Source: Conchocele bisecta (lineage: Eukaryota > Mollusca > Bivalvia > Lucinida > Thyasiridae). From it: a DNA stretch of 64,000 nt. The stretch is from the NCBI GenBank assembly GCA_029237695.1, contig JAQRGA010000044.1:372001-436000 (forward strand). The letters are read 5' to 3'. Each line of letters starts with the position of its first letter. Within the stretch, counting starts at the first letter, position 1. A program made the position numbers and the translations under genes. Of this stretch, positions 1-9,179 are shown one piece after another. The notes below the pieces were generated by a model. It saw only the letters and a program-made list of their open reading frames with translations. It had not been told where the DNA came from and did no database searches.

Positions 1-100
1 ATGCTCAATGAATGTAAATCCATCAATTGAAATTTCCAGACGATGCTAAATTTGCACTTACCAACATTTTAGTAGTACAAAGTTTGGCGAAACGGGCCCC
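1..100. mobile_element. MITE family G (GGGCCCGTTTCAC TIR), right end only
   Basis: The window opens inside this element. It ends with the family's right terminus GAAACGGGCCCC. Full copies of about 240 bp occur at 36414-36656, 38003-38241 and 50285-50525; each has a central palindrome around GCATAGGCTGCATATGCAG. No coding capacity. Confidence 0.75.
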
Positions 101-195
101 AGATTAGCTGTGCAAATCTACTTTATCGTAGGTTGAGATTTTCTGACCTAAAGATACGGAGCCCCTCAATGATATTTTCCTTCTATACACTCAGA

Positions 196-268
196 AGTAT
201 ATGTTGTGACCACCATTTGAACCGTCTCATTGAGACGGTTCAAATGAGTGGTCACAACATATACTTTC
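196..268. mobile_element. Palindromic MITE family C (short foldback)
   Basis: A near-perfect hairpin: GTTGTGACCACCATTTGAACC faces GGTTCAAATGAGTGGTCACAAC around TCTCATTGAGA. Relatives lie at 33126-33200, 33296-33365 and about 60890-60945, with half copies near 18060 and 35155. It is a short non-coding foldback element. Confidence 0.7.
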
Positions 269-633
269 GTTGAGAATTTTTTTTTAATTTTTTTATTGTT
301 TTTCGAACACGGGCTAAGGAGGATCTCACCTTCGACTGGCATTGACCTTGAGGCCCGGTGTATCGGTTGTTTTCTCTCTGTTGTTTCCTCGCCCCCACCC
401 CTTTGTTGCCGAGTATATGTTGGGTCTATTGCCGTGGCGATGTTAAAGTTCAGTGGCTCACTGACTGCATAGTGGGACCCGGTGTCATAGCTCGCGTTGT
501 GCGTCACGGCTCGTGATTGGTGTTGACTGAAACAAGGTCATGACCAAGTGACTGACTGATTGTATTGTTTGATTACTTGGTTGGTTGGCTAGTTGGTTGG
601 TTCGTTGGTTGGCTGGCTGTTAGATAGGGGTTT
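269..633. other. Non-coding interval with GTTGG-rich simple sequence
   Basis: No exon or RNA gene is recognised. From about 570 to 620 the sequence is a degenerate GGTTGGTTGGC microsatellite. The rest looks like unique AT-rich intergenic or 3' flanking sequence. Confidence 0.4.
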
Positions 634-794
634 CCAGGGATTCGGCTGGGGAAATAAAAAATTGCCACTTCAAAAGAAAAAAAAATCAAATTTACTTTTT
701 TTTCTTTTTTTTTCTCGAAAATTGTAATTTTTTATCGCCAATTGTTTATTTTTATCGCCAATTTCGAAAGTGGCGATCGCCAGCGGAATCCCTG
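634..794. mobile_element. MITE family K (CAGGGATTCCGCTGG TIR)
   Basis: The ends are inverted copies of CAGGGATTCCGCTGG (here with one change, ATTCGG) and CCAGCGGAATCCCTG. The interior is an AT-rich inverted repeat of TCGCCACTTC and GAAGTGGCGA with CAATTGGCGATAAA blocks. Other copies are 9644-9804, 53769-53911 and a partial at 54296-54405. The best-preserved copy shows a 7-8 bp target duplication, which suggests the hAT type. Confidence 0.75.
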
Positions 795-944
795 GGTGTC
801 ACGCAAAATCAACACTATGTTCAAATAATTTCTTGCTTGACTGCCTGCCGCCCACCCGCCTGCCAGACGCGCCGCACGCCCGACCAACTGACAAGGGTTT
901 CACACAAACTCAACACTCGATTCAATTTTGATTGCTTGCTTCAG

Positions 945-1407
945 AGCTCCAGATAAGCTTTGTGTCTAAAGCGTACTATATCCCCCGAAGTCAAAATCAT
1001 TGAGTTATTGCGTGGACAAGGATACAGAGTGCGAACATTAAAAATGGCTGCCAAGGGGAGATAAATATCGAAAAAATGTCAAAGTCAATAGGCTTCTTTG
1101 TCTTGCAATAATAAACATGTATGCCGAATTTGGTTTCGATCGGTGAAGTCGAACTTGAGTTATTGCGTGGACAATGATACAGACTGCGAAAATTAAAAAT
1201 GGCGGCCAAGGAGAGATAAGTCATGGGAAATTATTCAAAATCAATAGGCTTCTTCACCTTGCCGTGATAAGCATGTATACCGAATATGGTTTCGATCGGT
1301 GAAGTAGAACTTGAGTTATTGTGTGGACAAGGATAGAGTCCGAAAATTAAAAATGGCCGCCAAGGGGAGATGATACATCAACAAAAATCAAAATCAATAG
1401 GTTTCTT
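945..1407. repeat. Fragment of family H plus about three tandem units of a Helentron-type array
   Basis: 945-990 is the left end of family H (AGCTCCAGATAAGC). From about 995 to 1400 a unit of roughly 145 bp repeats three times; each unit holds TTGAGTTATTGCGTGGACAA, AATGGC(T/G)GCCAAGG and TCGATCGGTGAAGT. The same units occur at 48400-48950 inside another element, so this is probably the core of a decayed copy. Confidence 0.6.
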
Positions 1408-1640
1408 CTTCTAGCACAGGCTGATCTGGATCTACACTGATCGCATAACCCTGTAGACTGATGGCGCGATCTATATTGCTTGTTAGAAGCAAGACGGACG
1501 TTTCATTGATGGAATGGCGAACCGTGCAGATCCTGATCAGACTGTGCGGATGCACAGGCTGATCTGGATCTACACTGATCGCATAACCCTGTAGCCTGAT
1601 GGCGATCTATATTGCTTGTTAGAAGCAAGACTCCTGATCA
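1408..1640. repeat. Family F repeat, two tandem units
   Basis: Two direct copies (about 1416-1498 and 1552-1632) of a segment starting CACAGGCTGATCTGGATC and ending TTGCTTGTTAGAAGC. The intervening part carries GCAGATCCTGATCAGACTG, the inverse of the flanking motif. Relatives occur near 2010-2200, 25315-25530, 53170-53300 and 60340-60450. Confidence 0.6.
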
Positions 1641-2010
1641 AGTGTGTTTGTTTGTTTATTGGTGTTTAACGGCCTATCAACAGCTAAGGTCATGTAAGGC
1701 CGGGCAAACGGGTTCGATCCCGTTTGAACCTGCTGCATTGGAGGGAAAATCCCAAAATCAGAACGGAATATTTACAACGAGAAAGAATATATTCAGCCCT
1801 GAAATTAGAATAACCTGACCTGGTGCCAGGTCCATACCACACAGTCACTTGGCCCCTTCCCCTCAATTAGGAATACAAATAATCGTAATACTCACATAAG
1901 GGGTATAAACAGATTCAACTGCCACATACAAAATGCCAAAGACGTATGTGAGGGCCAAATCAGGTCTCCAGTCGGAATTCCATTAAGGATGAACCCTGAT
2001 CGTTAAATGC
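1641..2010 (+). mobile_element. SINE-like family B, nearly full copy
   Basis: The copy begins with TGTTTGTTTATTGGTGTTTAACGG-type sequence and includes the block ACGGGTTCGATCCCGTTT, which resembles a pol III B box. It ends near GATCGTTAAAT. Similar copies lie at 6117-6575, 52767-53160 and 59687-60310. The divergent copy at 8171-8640 has a 13-bp target duplication, which supports LINE-mediated retroposition for the group. Confidence 0.65.
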
Positions 2011-2200
2011 TCCTGATCAAATAGCACACCCCTGTAGCTTGATGGCGATCTATATTGCTTGTTAGAAGTAAGATGGACGTTTCATTGATGGAATGGTGAA
2101 CTGTGCAGATCCTGTTCAGACTGTGCGGATGCACAGGCTGATCTGGATCTACACTGATCTCATAACCCATAAGCCCGATTTCTCCAGTCACAGCCACATA
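2011..2200. repeat. Family F repeat
   Basis: Carries the family F motifs TTGCTTGTTAGAAG, GGAATGGTGAACTGTGCAGA and GATCTGGATCTACACTGAT in the same order as at 1408-1640. Non-coding. Confidence 0.55.
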
Positions 2201-2212
2201 TGTGTTTGCCAG

Positions 2213-2600
2213 AATAACTTACGCGCGAATACTTACGGTTACTTACAACAGCAAAGGTCATTTAAGCCCCGGTCAACGGGTTGGACTATCCCGTATTTAA
2301 CCCGTCCATAATGAATGAAATTCCGAATTTACAGAAAAATATATATTCAGCCCTGAATTTAAAATATACTGACCTGGTGCCAGATTCATTTCACACCAGT
2401 CACTTAGCTCCAAACCCAAAAGTAATATGATCAGCACTAATCGTATTACTTTTTAATGGTGTATAACAGGAATTAGCTCTCAAGTATCAGAAGGCCGAAA
2501 ATATACATGAGGGCCATGCAAGTCGACATTCCAGTAAGGATGAACCACGATCGTTGAATTACCCTTCATGTGCTTCCGAACAAACACCCACTTCTTACCC
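2213..2600 (+). mobile_element. SINE-like family B, diverged copy
   Basis: Aligns through AACAGCAAAGGTCATTTAAG, TATATTCAGCCCTGAA, CTGACCTGGTGCCAG, TGAGGGCCA and GGATGAACC. It ends about 10 bp before the putative 3' end of the last CCDC50-like exon, so the exon is bordered directly by a retroposon. Confidence 0.55.
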
Positions 2601-2610
2601 TGAAGCGTAC

Positions 2611-3114
2611 TTACGTATTAGGGAATGATTCGTCACTGTGATAACTGCCGGGTGGTGACTCCGGACTATCGGGCAGATGTTCGCTCGGGTCCGACCGTAG
2701 ACGTCCTCGTGAATTACCCTGACCCGCTAGCCAACGCTCAACGTCGGGCGCATCCTGAGTCGGTAAATACTCTGGTCGAAAATCCTTCGGTCGATTCTGC
2801 ACACTTTTTGCACTTTGTCGAGAAACGTTTGACATGTTTTGCTGTTGTTCTCGAGAATTTTTTCGCGCGGTTGGAATATTCGAATTCGAATGTGACTGAC
2901 CAATCCTGGTAGTTGATCTGTGTTCTCCGGATGATTGAAGTCTCTGTTCAGCAGCTGCTTCCATTGGTGCCATGTAACCGTCGGTTGGGGCGGTGTTCGT
3001 CTCGGTTTCGTTTGGCCCGTTCTCGAGCGCTCCGATGAAACTATCGCGACGGAATCTCCGATGATCATGGTCGGCGTTGCGCGGAGGTAAGGCGGGCGGC
3101 CGTTGTGACGCTTT
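2611..3114 (-). CDS. CCDC50: CCDC50-like protein, C-terminal exon (proline-rich, disordered tail)
   Basis: This is the last recognised exon. The acceptor GTTATTCAG lies just right of 3114 and joins in phase 0 to the exon at 3664-3813 (AQ|KAS). The frame opens with RPPALPPRN, a proline-rich motif with both SH3-ligand orientations; vertebrate CCDC50 also has a proline-rich C-terminal part (RPARPPPP, from memory). About 165 residues follow, rich in Ser, Asn, Gln, Arg and Glu, with no predicted domain. The 3' end is ambiguous. The frame stops at TAA (2611-2613) after DESFPNT, but a perfect donor GTAAGT overlaps it, so splicing at 2615 to an exon left of the window is equally possible. Another frame is open over part of the exon, but only this one fits the upstream phase. 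The conserved part is short; the assignment rests on the neighbouring exons. Confidence 0.75.
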   Translation of the reverse strand, partial: KASQRPPALPPRNADHDHRRFRRDSFIGALENGPNETETNTAPTDGYMAPMEAAAEQRLQSSGEHRSTTRIGQSHSNSNIPTARKNSREQQQNMSNVSRQSAKSVQNRPKDFRPEYLPTQDAPDVERWLAGQGNSRGRLRSDPSEHLPDSPESPPGSYHSDESFPNT

Positions 3115-3663
3115 CTGAATAACGACAATAAGTAAAATGGAACTCAGCAATTATAAAGACACAGGTTAACAACCAGCATAACTAGATTTGCTTCCAATAT
3201 ACAGTGAAACCTCTCTAAACCGGACAAAACGAAACGTATGTGATCATAATTCTGATGGGTTTCCTGGTCATTTATCTTAGGTGAAAATGCCTTTTAGTGA
3301 TAGCATAGCATACAACTATGGCTCTGAATAATCAAATGCCTGATTTACAGTGCAATCTCGCTAAACCGGTTTCACTGTACATTGCAGCTATATTCATCAA
3401 TATTTACACTTTCCATAAATTCATAATGGAAACGGATTACAATAACCCCATGTGACATTGCACGACACCGTTGATTGGTTAAAGTTAATGACTTCATTAA
3501 CTTCGATGACATAGTCAATAACGGCATGCTACTGACCGGCAACGTCGCTGTTCCATGAATTGTGACAAAATGACGTAAAACAATATCTTAATTTTAACCC
3601 AATATATTGCTATTTACATTTTTGTGACCTCTTTGACCAGCGGTATGACAATTATAAATAAAC
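3115..3663 (-). other. Intron of the CCDC50-like gene
   Basis: A short intron of about 550 bp. Two related segments (near 3203 and 3350) hold CTCTCTAAACCGG and CTCGCTAAACCGG after ACAGTG, likely a dispersed repeat trace. Nothing coding was found. Confidence 0.5.
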
Positions 3664-3813
3664 CTGTGCTCTCTTCGCTTCCTCTCGTTGTTTCTGCTTC
3701 TGTTTGGCCTTTCGTAGTTTCAGCTTCTCCTGCTCTTGTATGATCTGGGCGAGTCTCTTGTCCTGGGCCTCTATCTCCTTCAGTTTCACCCGGTCCACTT
3801 CGGCCTTCGACCT
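3664..3813 (-). CDS. CCDC50: CCDC50-like protein, exon with MIU-like motif and basic coiled coil
   Basis: A 150-nt, 50-codon phase 0/0 exon. The acceptor is CCATTACAG; the donor is CAG|GTTTAT, a weak site because +3 is T. The residues run from RSKAEVDRVK to EEAKRAQ, including EAQDKRLAQIIQEQEK then KLRKAKQKQKQ. Vertebrate CCDC50 has a similar stretch ([26 protein letters not shown], in two pieces) at its second ubiquitin-interacting MIU region, from memory of the family. It is expected to form a charged coiled-coil helix that contacts ubiquitin through the LAQII face. A 21-bp minisatellite starts about 18 bp from the acceptor on the intron side (3832-3996). Confidence 0.85.
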
Positions 3814-3831
3814 CTGTAATGGTATGGATAT

Positions 3832-3996
3832 GAATTGACCAAAAATAGGAACAAATTGACAAAAAACTGGAACACCAAAAACTGTAACAAATTGACCAAA
3901 AACAGGAACAAATTGACCAAAAACTGGAACAAATTGACCAAAAATAGGAACAAATTGACCAAAAACGGGAACGAATTGACCAAAAACTGGTAAGAT
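3832..3996. repeat. Intronic 21-bp minisatellite beside a splice acceptor
   Basis: About eight units of roughly 21 bp with the core CAAATTGACCAAAAACTGGAA, differing by a few bases. On the gene strand this is a T-rich array just upstream of the 3664-3813 exon. Because the unit is a multiple of three, long open frames run through it in several phases; they encode a repetitive FGQFVPV peptide and are not thought to be translated. Confidence 0.85.
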
Positions 3997-4054
3997 TTGA
4001 CGAAAACATAACATCCATTACTCACAAACCACAGAGGTTAAAAGCCTGACATAA

Positions 4055-4269
4055 TTAAACCTTACAATGCTGAATTAAATTTGTCGTCTGCTGTTTATTT
4101 TATATTTTCCATTTTTTTTTCAGCAAAAAACATGTTTTGATAGCCCTTTAGAATCATTTCCAATGAAAATGATTCTAAAGTGCTGTCAGACCAAATTTTA
4201 TTGAGAAAGAAAAGAAAATATTAAACAACAGCAGATGGCAGTTTTTGTTTCCCGCATTCTAAGGGTTAA
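4055..4269. mobile_element. TTAA-bounded MITE, D' subfamily (piggyBac-like termini)
   Basis: TTAA flanks both ends. The left end reads ACCTTACAATGCTGAATTAA and the right end CCCGCATTCTAAGGGTTAA. A central palindrome pairs TAGAATCATTTCCAATG with AAAATGATTCTAAAG. A sister copy with clean TTAACCCTTACAATG is at 24614-24811. TTAA targets and CCCT ends are typical of piggyBac elements; there is no coding sequence. Confidence 0.75.
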
Positions 4270-4285
4270 AGAGAACAATTGGGTG

Positions 4286-4806
4286 ATGAAATTAGAATAA
4301 CCTGACCTGGTGCCAGGTCCATACCACACCAAAGTCACTTGGCCCCTTCCCCTAAAATAGGATTACAAATAATCGTCATACTCACATAAGGGTATAACCA
4401 GATTCAACTGTCACATACAAAATGACAAAGACGTATGTGAGGGCCAAACCTGTAGCCTATTTCATCAACATTGCAAAGTATACTTTAGTAGCAAAGTATA
4501 CTTTGAGGGAGAAATTTTAAATTTTAGAATAAATTTATTAATTTTTATTATACTGAATTTATTACATTATTACAGCCAATTTTGGCTGTGATAATGTAAT
4601 AAATTCAGTATAATAATTCTGCATAGTTTTAATCATCAAATATATGCAATCGTTAGTTCTGCATGAAATAATGCATTTCGGAAAAATCAATGATTGCTCC
4701 CTCAAAGTATACTTTGCTAGGAAAGTATACTTTGCAATTTTCATGAAATCGGCTACAGGTCTCCGGTCGGAATTCCGGTAAGGATGAACCCCGATCGTTA
4801 AATTAC
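4286..4806 (+). mobile_element. SINE-like family B, 3' part, split by a family A MITE
   Basis: 4286-4449 and 4759-4806 together give the 3' half of family B (CTGACCTGGTGCCAGGTCC through CCCGATCGTTAAATTAC). Intact copies read GGGCCAAACCAGGTCTCC at the junction; here the family A element at 4450-4758 interrupts after GGGCCAAACC. Confidence 0.75.
4450..4758. mobile_element. Palindromic MITE family A, copy 1 (nested)
   Basis: About 305 bp. The TIRs include TGTAGCCTATTTCATCAAC and GCAAAGTATACTTT, followed by GAGGGAGAAATTTT. The centre is a roughly 65-bp perfect palindrome with ATTACATTATCACAGCCA. It sits inside a SINE-like copy (4286-4806). Seven copies occur in the window. Confidence 0.85.
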
Positions 4807-4823
4807 ATTCTCCGTCAGCTACT

Positions 4824-5175
4824 GCAGCCTATTTCACCAACATTGCAAAGTATACTTATCTAGCAAAGTATACTTATCTAGCTTATCTAGCAAAGTATAC
4901 TTATCTAGCAAAGTATACTTTGAGGGAGAAATTTTCAATTTAAATTTAAATTTATTATTTTTTATTATACTGAATTTATTACATTATCACAGCCATTTTG
5001 GCTGTGATAATGTAATAAATTCAGTATAATAATTCTGCATACTTTTAATCATCAAATATATGCAGTGGTTAGTTCTATATCAAATAATGCATTTCGGGGA
5101 AAATAAATGATTACTCCCTCAAAATATACTTTGCTAGATAAGTATACTTTGCAATTTTGATGAAATCGACTACAG
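4824..5175. mobile_element. Palindromic MITE family A, copy 2, expanded left arm
   Basis: Same ends and central palindrome as copy 1. The left arm has extra tandem copies of ATCTAGCAAAGTATACTT (about 4850-4925), which make this copy about 45 bp longer than its relatives. It ends 52 bp from the 36-nt microexon at 5228-5263. Confidence 0.85.
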
Positions 5176-5227
5176 ATATAACTATAGTAGGCTAACCGAT
5201 ACCAATTAAATGTTTTACATGGTTTAC

Positions 5228-5263
5228 CTTGTGTTCTTGATCTTGAATCAGCTGAGCCAACTC
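5228..5263 (-). CDS. CCDC50: CCDC50-like protein, 36-nt microexon (MIU core)
   Basis: Twelve codons, ELAQLIQDQEHK, between acceptor CCATTTCAG and donor AAG|GTAAAC, phase 0 on both sides. Joined to the exon at 8671-8782 it completes LQDE|ELAQLIQDQE, which parallels vertebrate CCDC50 [12 protein letters not shown], the first MIU-type ubiquitin-binding helix (family knowledge). Too short for ordinary gene finders. It is supported by three things: exact splice sites, phase agreement with both neighbours, and similarity to the repeated motif elsewhere in the protein. A long-hairpin MITE lies close on each side (52 bp on the left, about 27 bp on the right). Confidence 0.8.
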
Positions 5264-5290
5264 CTGAAATGGAGATCAATTTGACAGGCC

Positions 5291-5692
5291 GTGCTCCAGA
5301 TAAGGAATTAGTAATCAACTATTTTCACTCCATCATTTCTGAAGCAATTGAGTATTTCAAAATTGTAATTGGGTAAAATAAAATCACTCTACTGTTTACA
5401 CATCAACAGACCGCAATTAATGAATAGTTTGCTTCGAAATGAAAACATGTCTTGGCATTTCATTAGAATTGTCTCCTTGGAGACAATTCTAATGAAATAC
5501 CAAGATGTGTTTTCATGGAAAATAAGTAAAATATGTTATATTTGTGGTCTGTTTATTCTTTCGTGCAGCATGATAAAGGTACCACAAAATTGTTATTGCT
5601 TTTTGATACTCGCTACTTCAGATTTCAATTGGGTTTTTGACAATTTTAATTGGGTATTTAAGCAAATACGCAGCTTATCTGGAGCCAGGATT
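5291..5692 (+). mobile_element. MITE family I (CTCCAGATAAG TIR), about 400 bp
   Basis: Starts GCTCCAGATAAGGAATTAG and ends CAGCTTATCTGGAGCC. The central palindrome is TAGAATTGTCTCC/GGAGACAATTCTA. Other copies: 45143-45538 and 52311-52706 (reversed), 60490-60869, and a partial at 44148-44330. The terminal CTCCAGATAAG is shared with family H. Confidence 0.8.
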
Positions 5693-5792
5693 TGACAATG
5701 GCTACCTTGGCAGAATCCAATCCATATGACAGTTATTATATGCAAAGGGTCATGATGTAGGTTTATTAACCATTTCACTACTAGGTAACTGT

Positions 5793-5932
5793 GGCCCGTT
5801 TCACTAAAAGATTATGATACTGTAAATTTCACATTAACAATGGTTTCTTGTAAGCAATTATTGGATTTCCAGACGATCCTAAATTTGCACTTACGAACAT
5901 TTTAGTCCTACAAAGTTTACTGAAACGGGCCC
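5793..5932. mobile_element. MITE family G, internally deleted copy
   Basis: The termini GGCCCGTTTCACTAAA and TGAAACGGGCCC are present, but most of the left arm and the central palindrome are missing, leaving 140 bp. Confidence 0.7.
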
Positions 5933-6116
5933 ATTGGATGGATTTTGATATGTTAATTTTGCAACCAATCCAATCATCACAAAATGATTTTCAGACTAAT
6001 CCATTTTTCTAAAAATATGAAAATTACTTGCAAAAAGTGCAGCTCTTTACGAGCCTGCTCATCTGGATCTACACTGTTAGCCAATACCACTATACAGGTC
6101 TGTAGGGTTGAATGGG
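5933..6116. repeat. Remnant of family E-like repeat
   Basis: Contains TTTTGCAACCAATCCAAT, AATATGAAAATTACTTGCAA and AGCCTGCTCATCTGGATC, in the order seen in the TTAA elements at 39605-40481 and 44431-44670. No clean termini. Confidence 0.45.
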
Positions 6117-6575
6117 TTATCTTTCTTTGTTTGTTTGTTGGGGTTTAACGGCCTATCAACAGCTAAGGTCATTCAAGGCCGGGTCAATGGGTTTAGTACT
6201 AAATCCCATATATTACCTGTACAAGTACATGTTCAAGTACATGAACAAATGGGGGGAAAATCCCAAAATCAGAACTGCATTTTTACAATAAAAAAATCTA
6301 TATATTCAGCCCTGAAATTGGAATAATCCTGATCTGATGCCAGGTCCTCGCCACACCAGAATCACTTGGACCCCTCCCAAAAGCAGTAGGATCAGTAATA
6401 ATCTTACTACTTTTATAATGGGCAATAACCCAATTCAACTCCCAGGTAACAAAAGAGCCAAAGATAAAAACGTACCTGAGGGCCAAACAAGGCAAATCGT
6501 GATTCCTATAAGGAGGAACCCCTACCGTTAATTTACGCCATCATGTTCGCCCGACCAACCACCCACCACCCACAA
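6117..6575 (+). mobile_element. SINE-like family B, full-length copy
   Basis: Runs from TTTGTTTGTTTGTTGGGG through TTAACGGCCTATCAACAG, AATCCCAAAATCAGAACTG, TGATGCCAGGTCCTCGCC and GAGGGCCAAAC to CACCCACAATT. It carries a variant mid-part (AGTACATGTTCAAGTACATG). The variant is shared with 44672-44795, so the two form a subfamily. Confidence 0.65.
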
Positions 6576-6661
6576 TTGAATGGGTTAAGTTTCTAACCAG
6601 TGTAGCCCCAGATCAACCTGTTCATCTGCTCTCCGATCAGGGCCTATGAAGGTCACTATTG

Positions 6662-6662
6662 G

Positions 6663-6712
<50 letters not shown>
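6662..6712. repeat. (TGAT)n microsatellite
   Basis: About 12 clean GATT units. Longer degenerate arrays of the same motif lie at 25650-26255 and 36935-37340. Confidence 0.9.
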
Positions 6713-6802
6713 TAAGGCCATTCAACACATGTTATATACAGAAGGGAATGCACTGAAAGTCAGCACTAAAATGATGGTGTTATAGTCTCGTGTTATGCAC
6801 AA

Positions 6803-6902
6803 GGGGCCCGTTTCACTAAACTTCATACAACTAAACTGTTTGTAAGTGCAAATTTAGGATCGTCTGGAAATTTCAATTGATGGATTTACATTTATTGAGC
6901 AT
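6803..6902. mobile_element. MITE family G, left half
   Basis: Left terminus GGGGCCCGTTTCACTAAAC through TTTACATTTATTGAGCATA. It stops at the family's palindrome centre; the right half is absent. Confidence 0.7.
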
Positions 6903-7124
6903 ATGTCAGTGTACAAGGTATTGAGGTGCAATAACCAATCAACAACATTGTGCGACGTCACGTGGGGCTAATGTAATGTACTGTAATATTAACGCAATAC
7001 GGTGAATGGGCGTTTCCATTAGGAAATTTACAGAATGGGTAAATATTAGACATTGAATAATTAATAAATTGTGAATGACTTGAACTACCTGCAGTGAAAA
7101 ATGTAATTTTCTGATTACCCAATT

Positions 7125-8662
7125 ACTGTCTGTTTCACGAAAGCTGCCCAAATTTTACGCCCATATAAACAATTCAAAAACAATATTTTTTTTGATAATA
7201 TTAAATGTTATCAAAATTTAAGAATGAGCCTTCTTTTTATTTCGTGAAATTTGGTCAAATATTGATTTTATTGCGGAAAAAAATTTCACCATGTTAAATC
7301 CCCATAGACATCTTCATGGAGTGAAGACGTCTATGGGGATTTAAAGGCACTGAATGGCTCAGTATTACAATTTTCCGATTTTTTCAAACACAAAAACATG
7401 TTTGGCAACTGATTTAGTACACAAAACTAACATATACTGCCTAATAGATACATCTCAAGTCTTGAGATTTACATCTTAATCGCAATGTGAAGACAACAAA
7501 AACTTGTTTTGTGTACCACTCAGTGCAAAATGTCAATATTGACAATTTCATTTCCGTAACCCAACGGCTTCGGCTCGGAAGCGAGTCGATAAACTCCGGC
7601 TATCAGAATTCATCGGCCGCGAATCGGTGAGTTGAGGAGTTGACCGAGCGTCTATCGGAAAATCGATCGGGCTTTGAAACACGCACCTGCTCTTTGTTTA
7701 TCAACAAATATTGATATTTTCATTGACTGACTACAAACTCATTGTTGTACCAAAATGAATGCAAACAGTTTCAAAGTGTGTGTAAATAGAAACCTGTTGG
7801 ATTTATGTGTGGGAAAACCCAATAGGAGGCCAAATTCGGCAACTTGAGCCGTATAGGGGCTTTAACATGGGGAAATTTTTTTGAATTTCAGAAATACTGC
7901 ACCCATTTTTAAAATTTAACTTTTGTTTTCTTAGTTAGATCATATCCAAGCATTTTTGGACTCCTCCCACACTTCCTTACCACTTTTTCCCCCATGTTAA
8001 ATTCCCATAGACAAATCAATTTTTCGTAATAAAATCAATATTTGACCAAATTTCACGAAATAAAAAGAAGGCTCATTCTTAAATTTTCCTTTAATTTAAT
8101 ATTATCAAACAAAATATTGTTTTTGAACGGTCTATATAGCCGTAAAATTTGGGCAGGTTTTGTGAAACAGTGAGTGAGTGAGTGAATAGGGTTTAACGTC
8201 CGCTTTTCTGACATAGAGGTACAAGCCTCAGGGAGTCTACACGCAGACGGGTCAACGGGGTCGTGTCCCGTATCCACCTGTCCGAGGGGGGTAAATCCCA
8301 ACTTCAGAACTCAAAATTTACAATCAAAATATATATCAGTCCTGAAATTAGAACAACCTGATCTGGTGCCAGGCCCTCGCCACACCAGCATCATTTATCC
8401 CATCCCCTAAAAGTAATAGGATTAGTGCTAATCTTACTTTTATATATGGGGCATAGCCTGACTCAACTCTCACATACAAGAAAGCCAAAAATGTACATGA
8501 GGGCCAAATCCGGTATAGTGGGTTCCGGAAAGTATGAACCCAATCGTTAAGCCAGTTTAGTCGCCTTTTACGACAAGCAATGGTTACTGCAGCACTATTC
8601 TCAGGATCAGTTGATCCCGCCCCGGTGCCTGCACGGGGCGTTTTGTGAAACAGACAGTAAAC
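7125..8662. mobile_element. DNA transposon-like element L with about 40-bp TIRs, TA-flanked, carrying a nested SINE
   Basis: The left end is CTGTCTGTTTCACGAAAG then CTGCCCAAATTTTACG; the right end is the inverse, ending GTGAAACAGACAG, with TA at both borders (TTA|CTG and CAG|TAA). The subterminal inverted repeats include GTCAAATATTGATTTTAT. The middle has a foldback around CATAGACATCTTC. No transposase frame was found. A family B SINE is inserted at 8171-8640. The element's right border is about 9 bp from the donor of the exon at 8671-8782. A reversed copy is at about 13431-15620. Confidence 0.75.
8171..8640 (+). mobile_element. SINE (family B relative) with exact 13-bp target-site duplication
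   Basis: TTTTGTGAAACAG occurs at 8158-8170 and again at 8641-8653, immediately flanking this 470-bp insert. The insert starts with TGAGTGAGTGAGTGAAT and GGGTTTAACGTCC, then follows family B (CTGATCTGGTGCCAGGCCC, TGAGGGCCAAAT, GAACCCAATCGTTAA). It has an extra 3' tail TCGCCTTTTACGACAAGCAA and GCCTGCACGGGGCG. A duplication of this length indicates target-primed retroposition. It sits in the right TIR of element L. Confidence 0.85.
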
Positions 8663-8670
8663 ATGTTTAC

Positions 8671-8782
8671 CTCATCTTGAAGCTCCTGTAGCACCAGTCT
8701 ATGAGCAGGATCGAGGTTGTTTGGGAGATTGTAAAAGTCGGAGAAATCGCCTTCATCTTCTATTCTCCCACCTGGTGTTACC
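8671..8782 (-). CDS. CCDC50: CCDC50-like protein, acidic linker exon
   Basis: A 112-nt exon between acceptor GTTGGCAG and donor GAG|GTAAAC. Only one frame is open; it needs two bases from the preceding exon and ends in phase 0. It reads VTPGGRIEDEGDFSDFYNLP then NNLDPAHRLVLQELQDE. The end LQELQDE joins the microexon ELAQLIQDQE to make a MIU-like motif. The corresponding vertebrate region ([20 protein letters not shown], from memory) is similar in position and charge. The exon at 26577-26739 ends with one leftover base, so direct splicing from it would create an immediate stop; an exon between them is missing or another donor is used. The end of transposon L is about 9 bp downstream of the donor. 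Confidence 0.75.
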
Positions 8783-8880
8783 CTGCCAACAGAAAATGAA
8801 GATTCTCAAAATAAATGTAAACATCTTTGAAACAGGCATGATACATTGTACATGTACAAGATTGCATTGAAACCAGTTAG

Positions 8881-9179
8881 CTATTTCACCAACATTGCAA
8901 AGTATACTTTTCTAGCAAAGTATACTTTGAGGGAGAAATTTTCAAATTTAAGATAAATTTATTAATTTTTATTATACTGAATTTATTACATTATCACAGC
9001 CATTTTGGCTGTGATAATGTAATAAATTCAGTATAATAATTCTGCATACTTTTAATCATCAAATACATGCAGTCGCTAGTTCTATATGAAATAATGCATT
9101 TCAGGAAAAATAAATGATTACTCCCTCAAAGTATACTTTGCTAGAAAAGTAGACTTTGCAATGTTGGTGAAATCGGCAA
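8881..9179. mobile_element. Palindromic MITE family A, copy 3
   Basis: Full copy with the central palindrome. CAGTTAG occurs directly on both sides (8874-8880 and 9180-9186), a possible 7-bp target duplication; other family A copies do not show it as clearly. Confidence 0.8.

Noticed and set aside
3652..4014. A 120-codon minus frame with FGQFVPV repeats continuous with the exon at 3664-3813
   Set aside because: The repeated part is the translation of an intronic 21-bp minisatellite, open in three phases. The exon has a proper acceptor at 3814 and in-phase neighbours.
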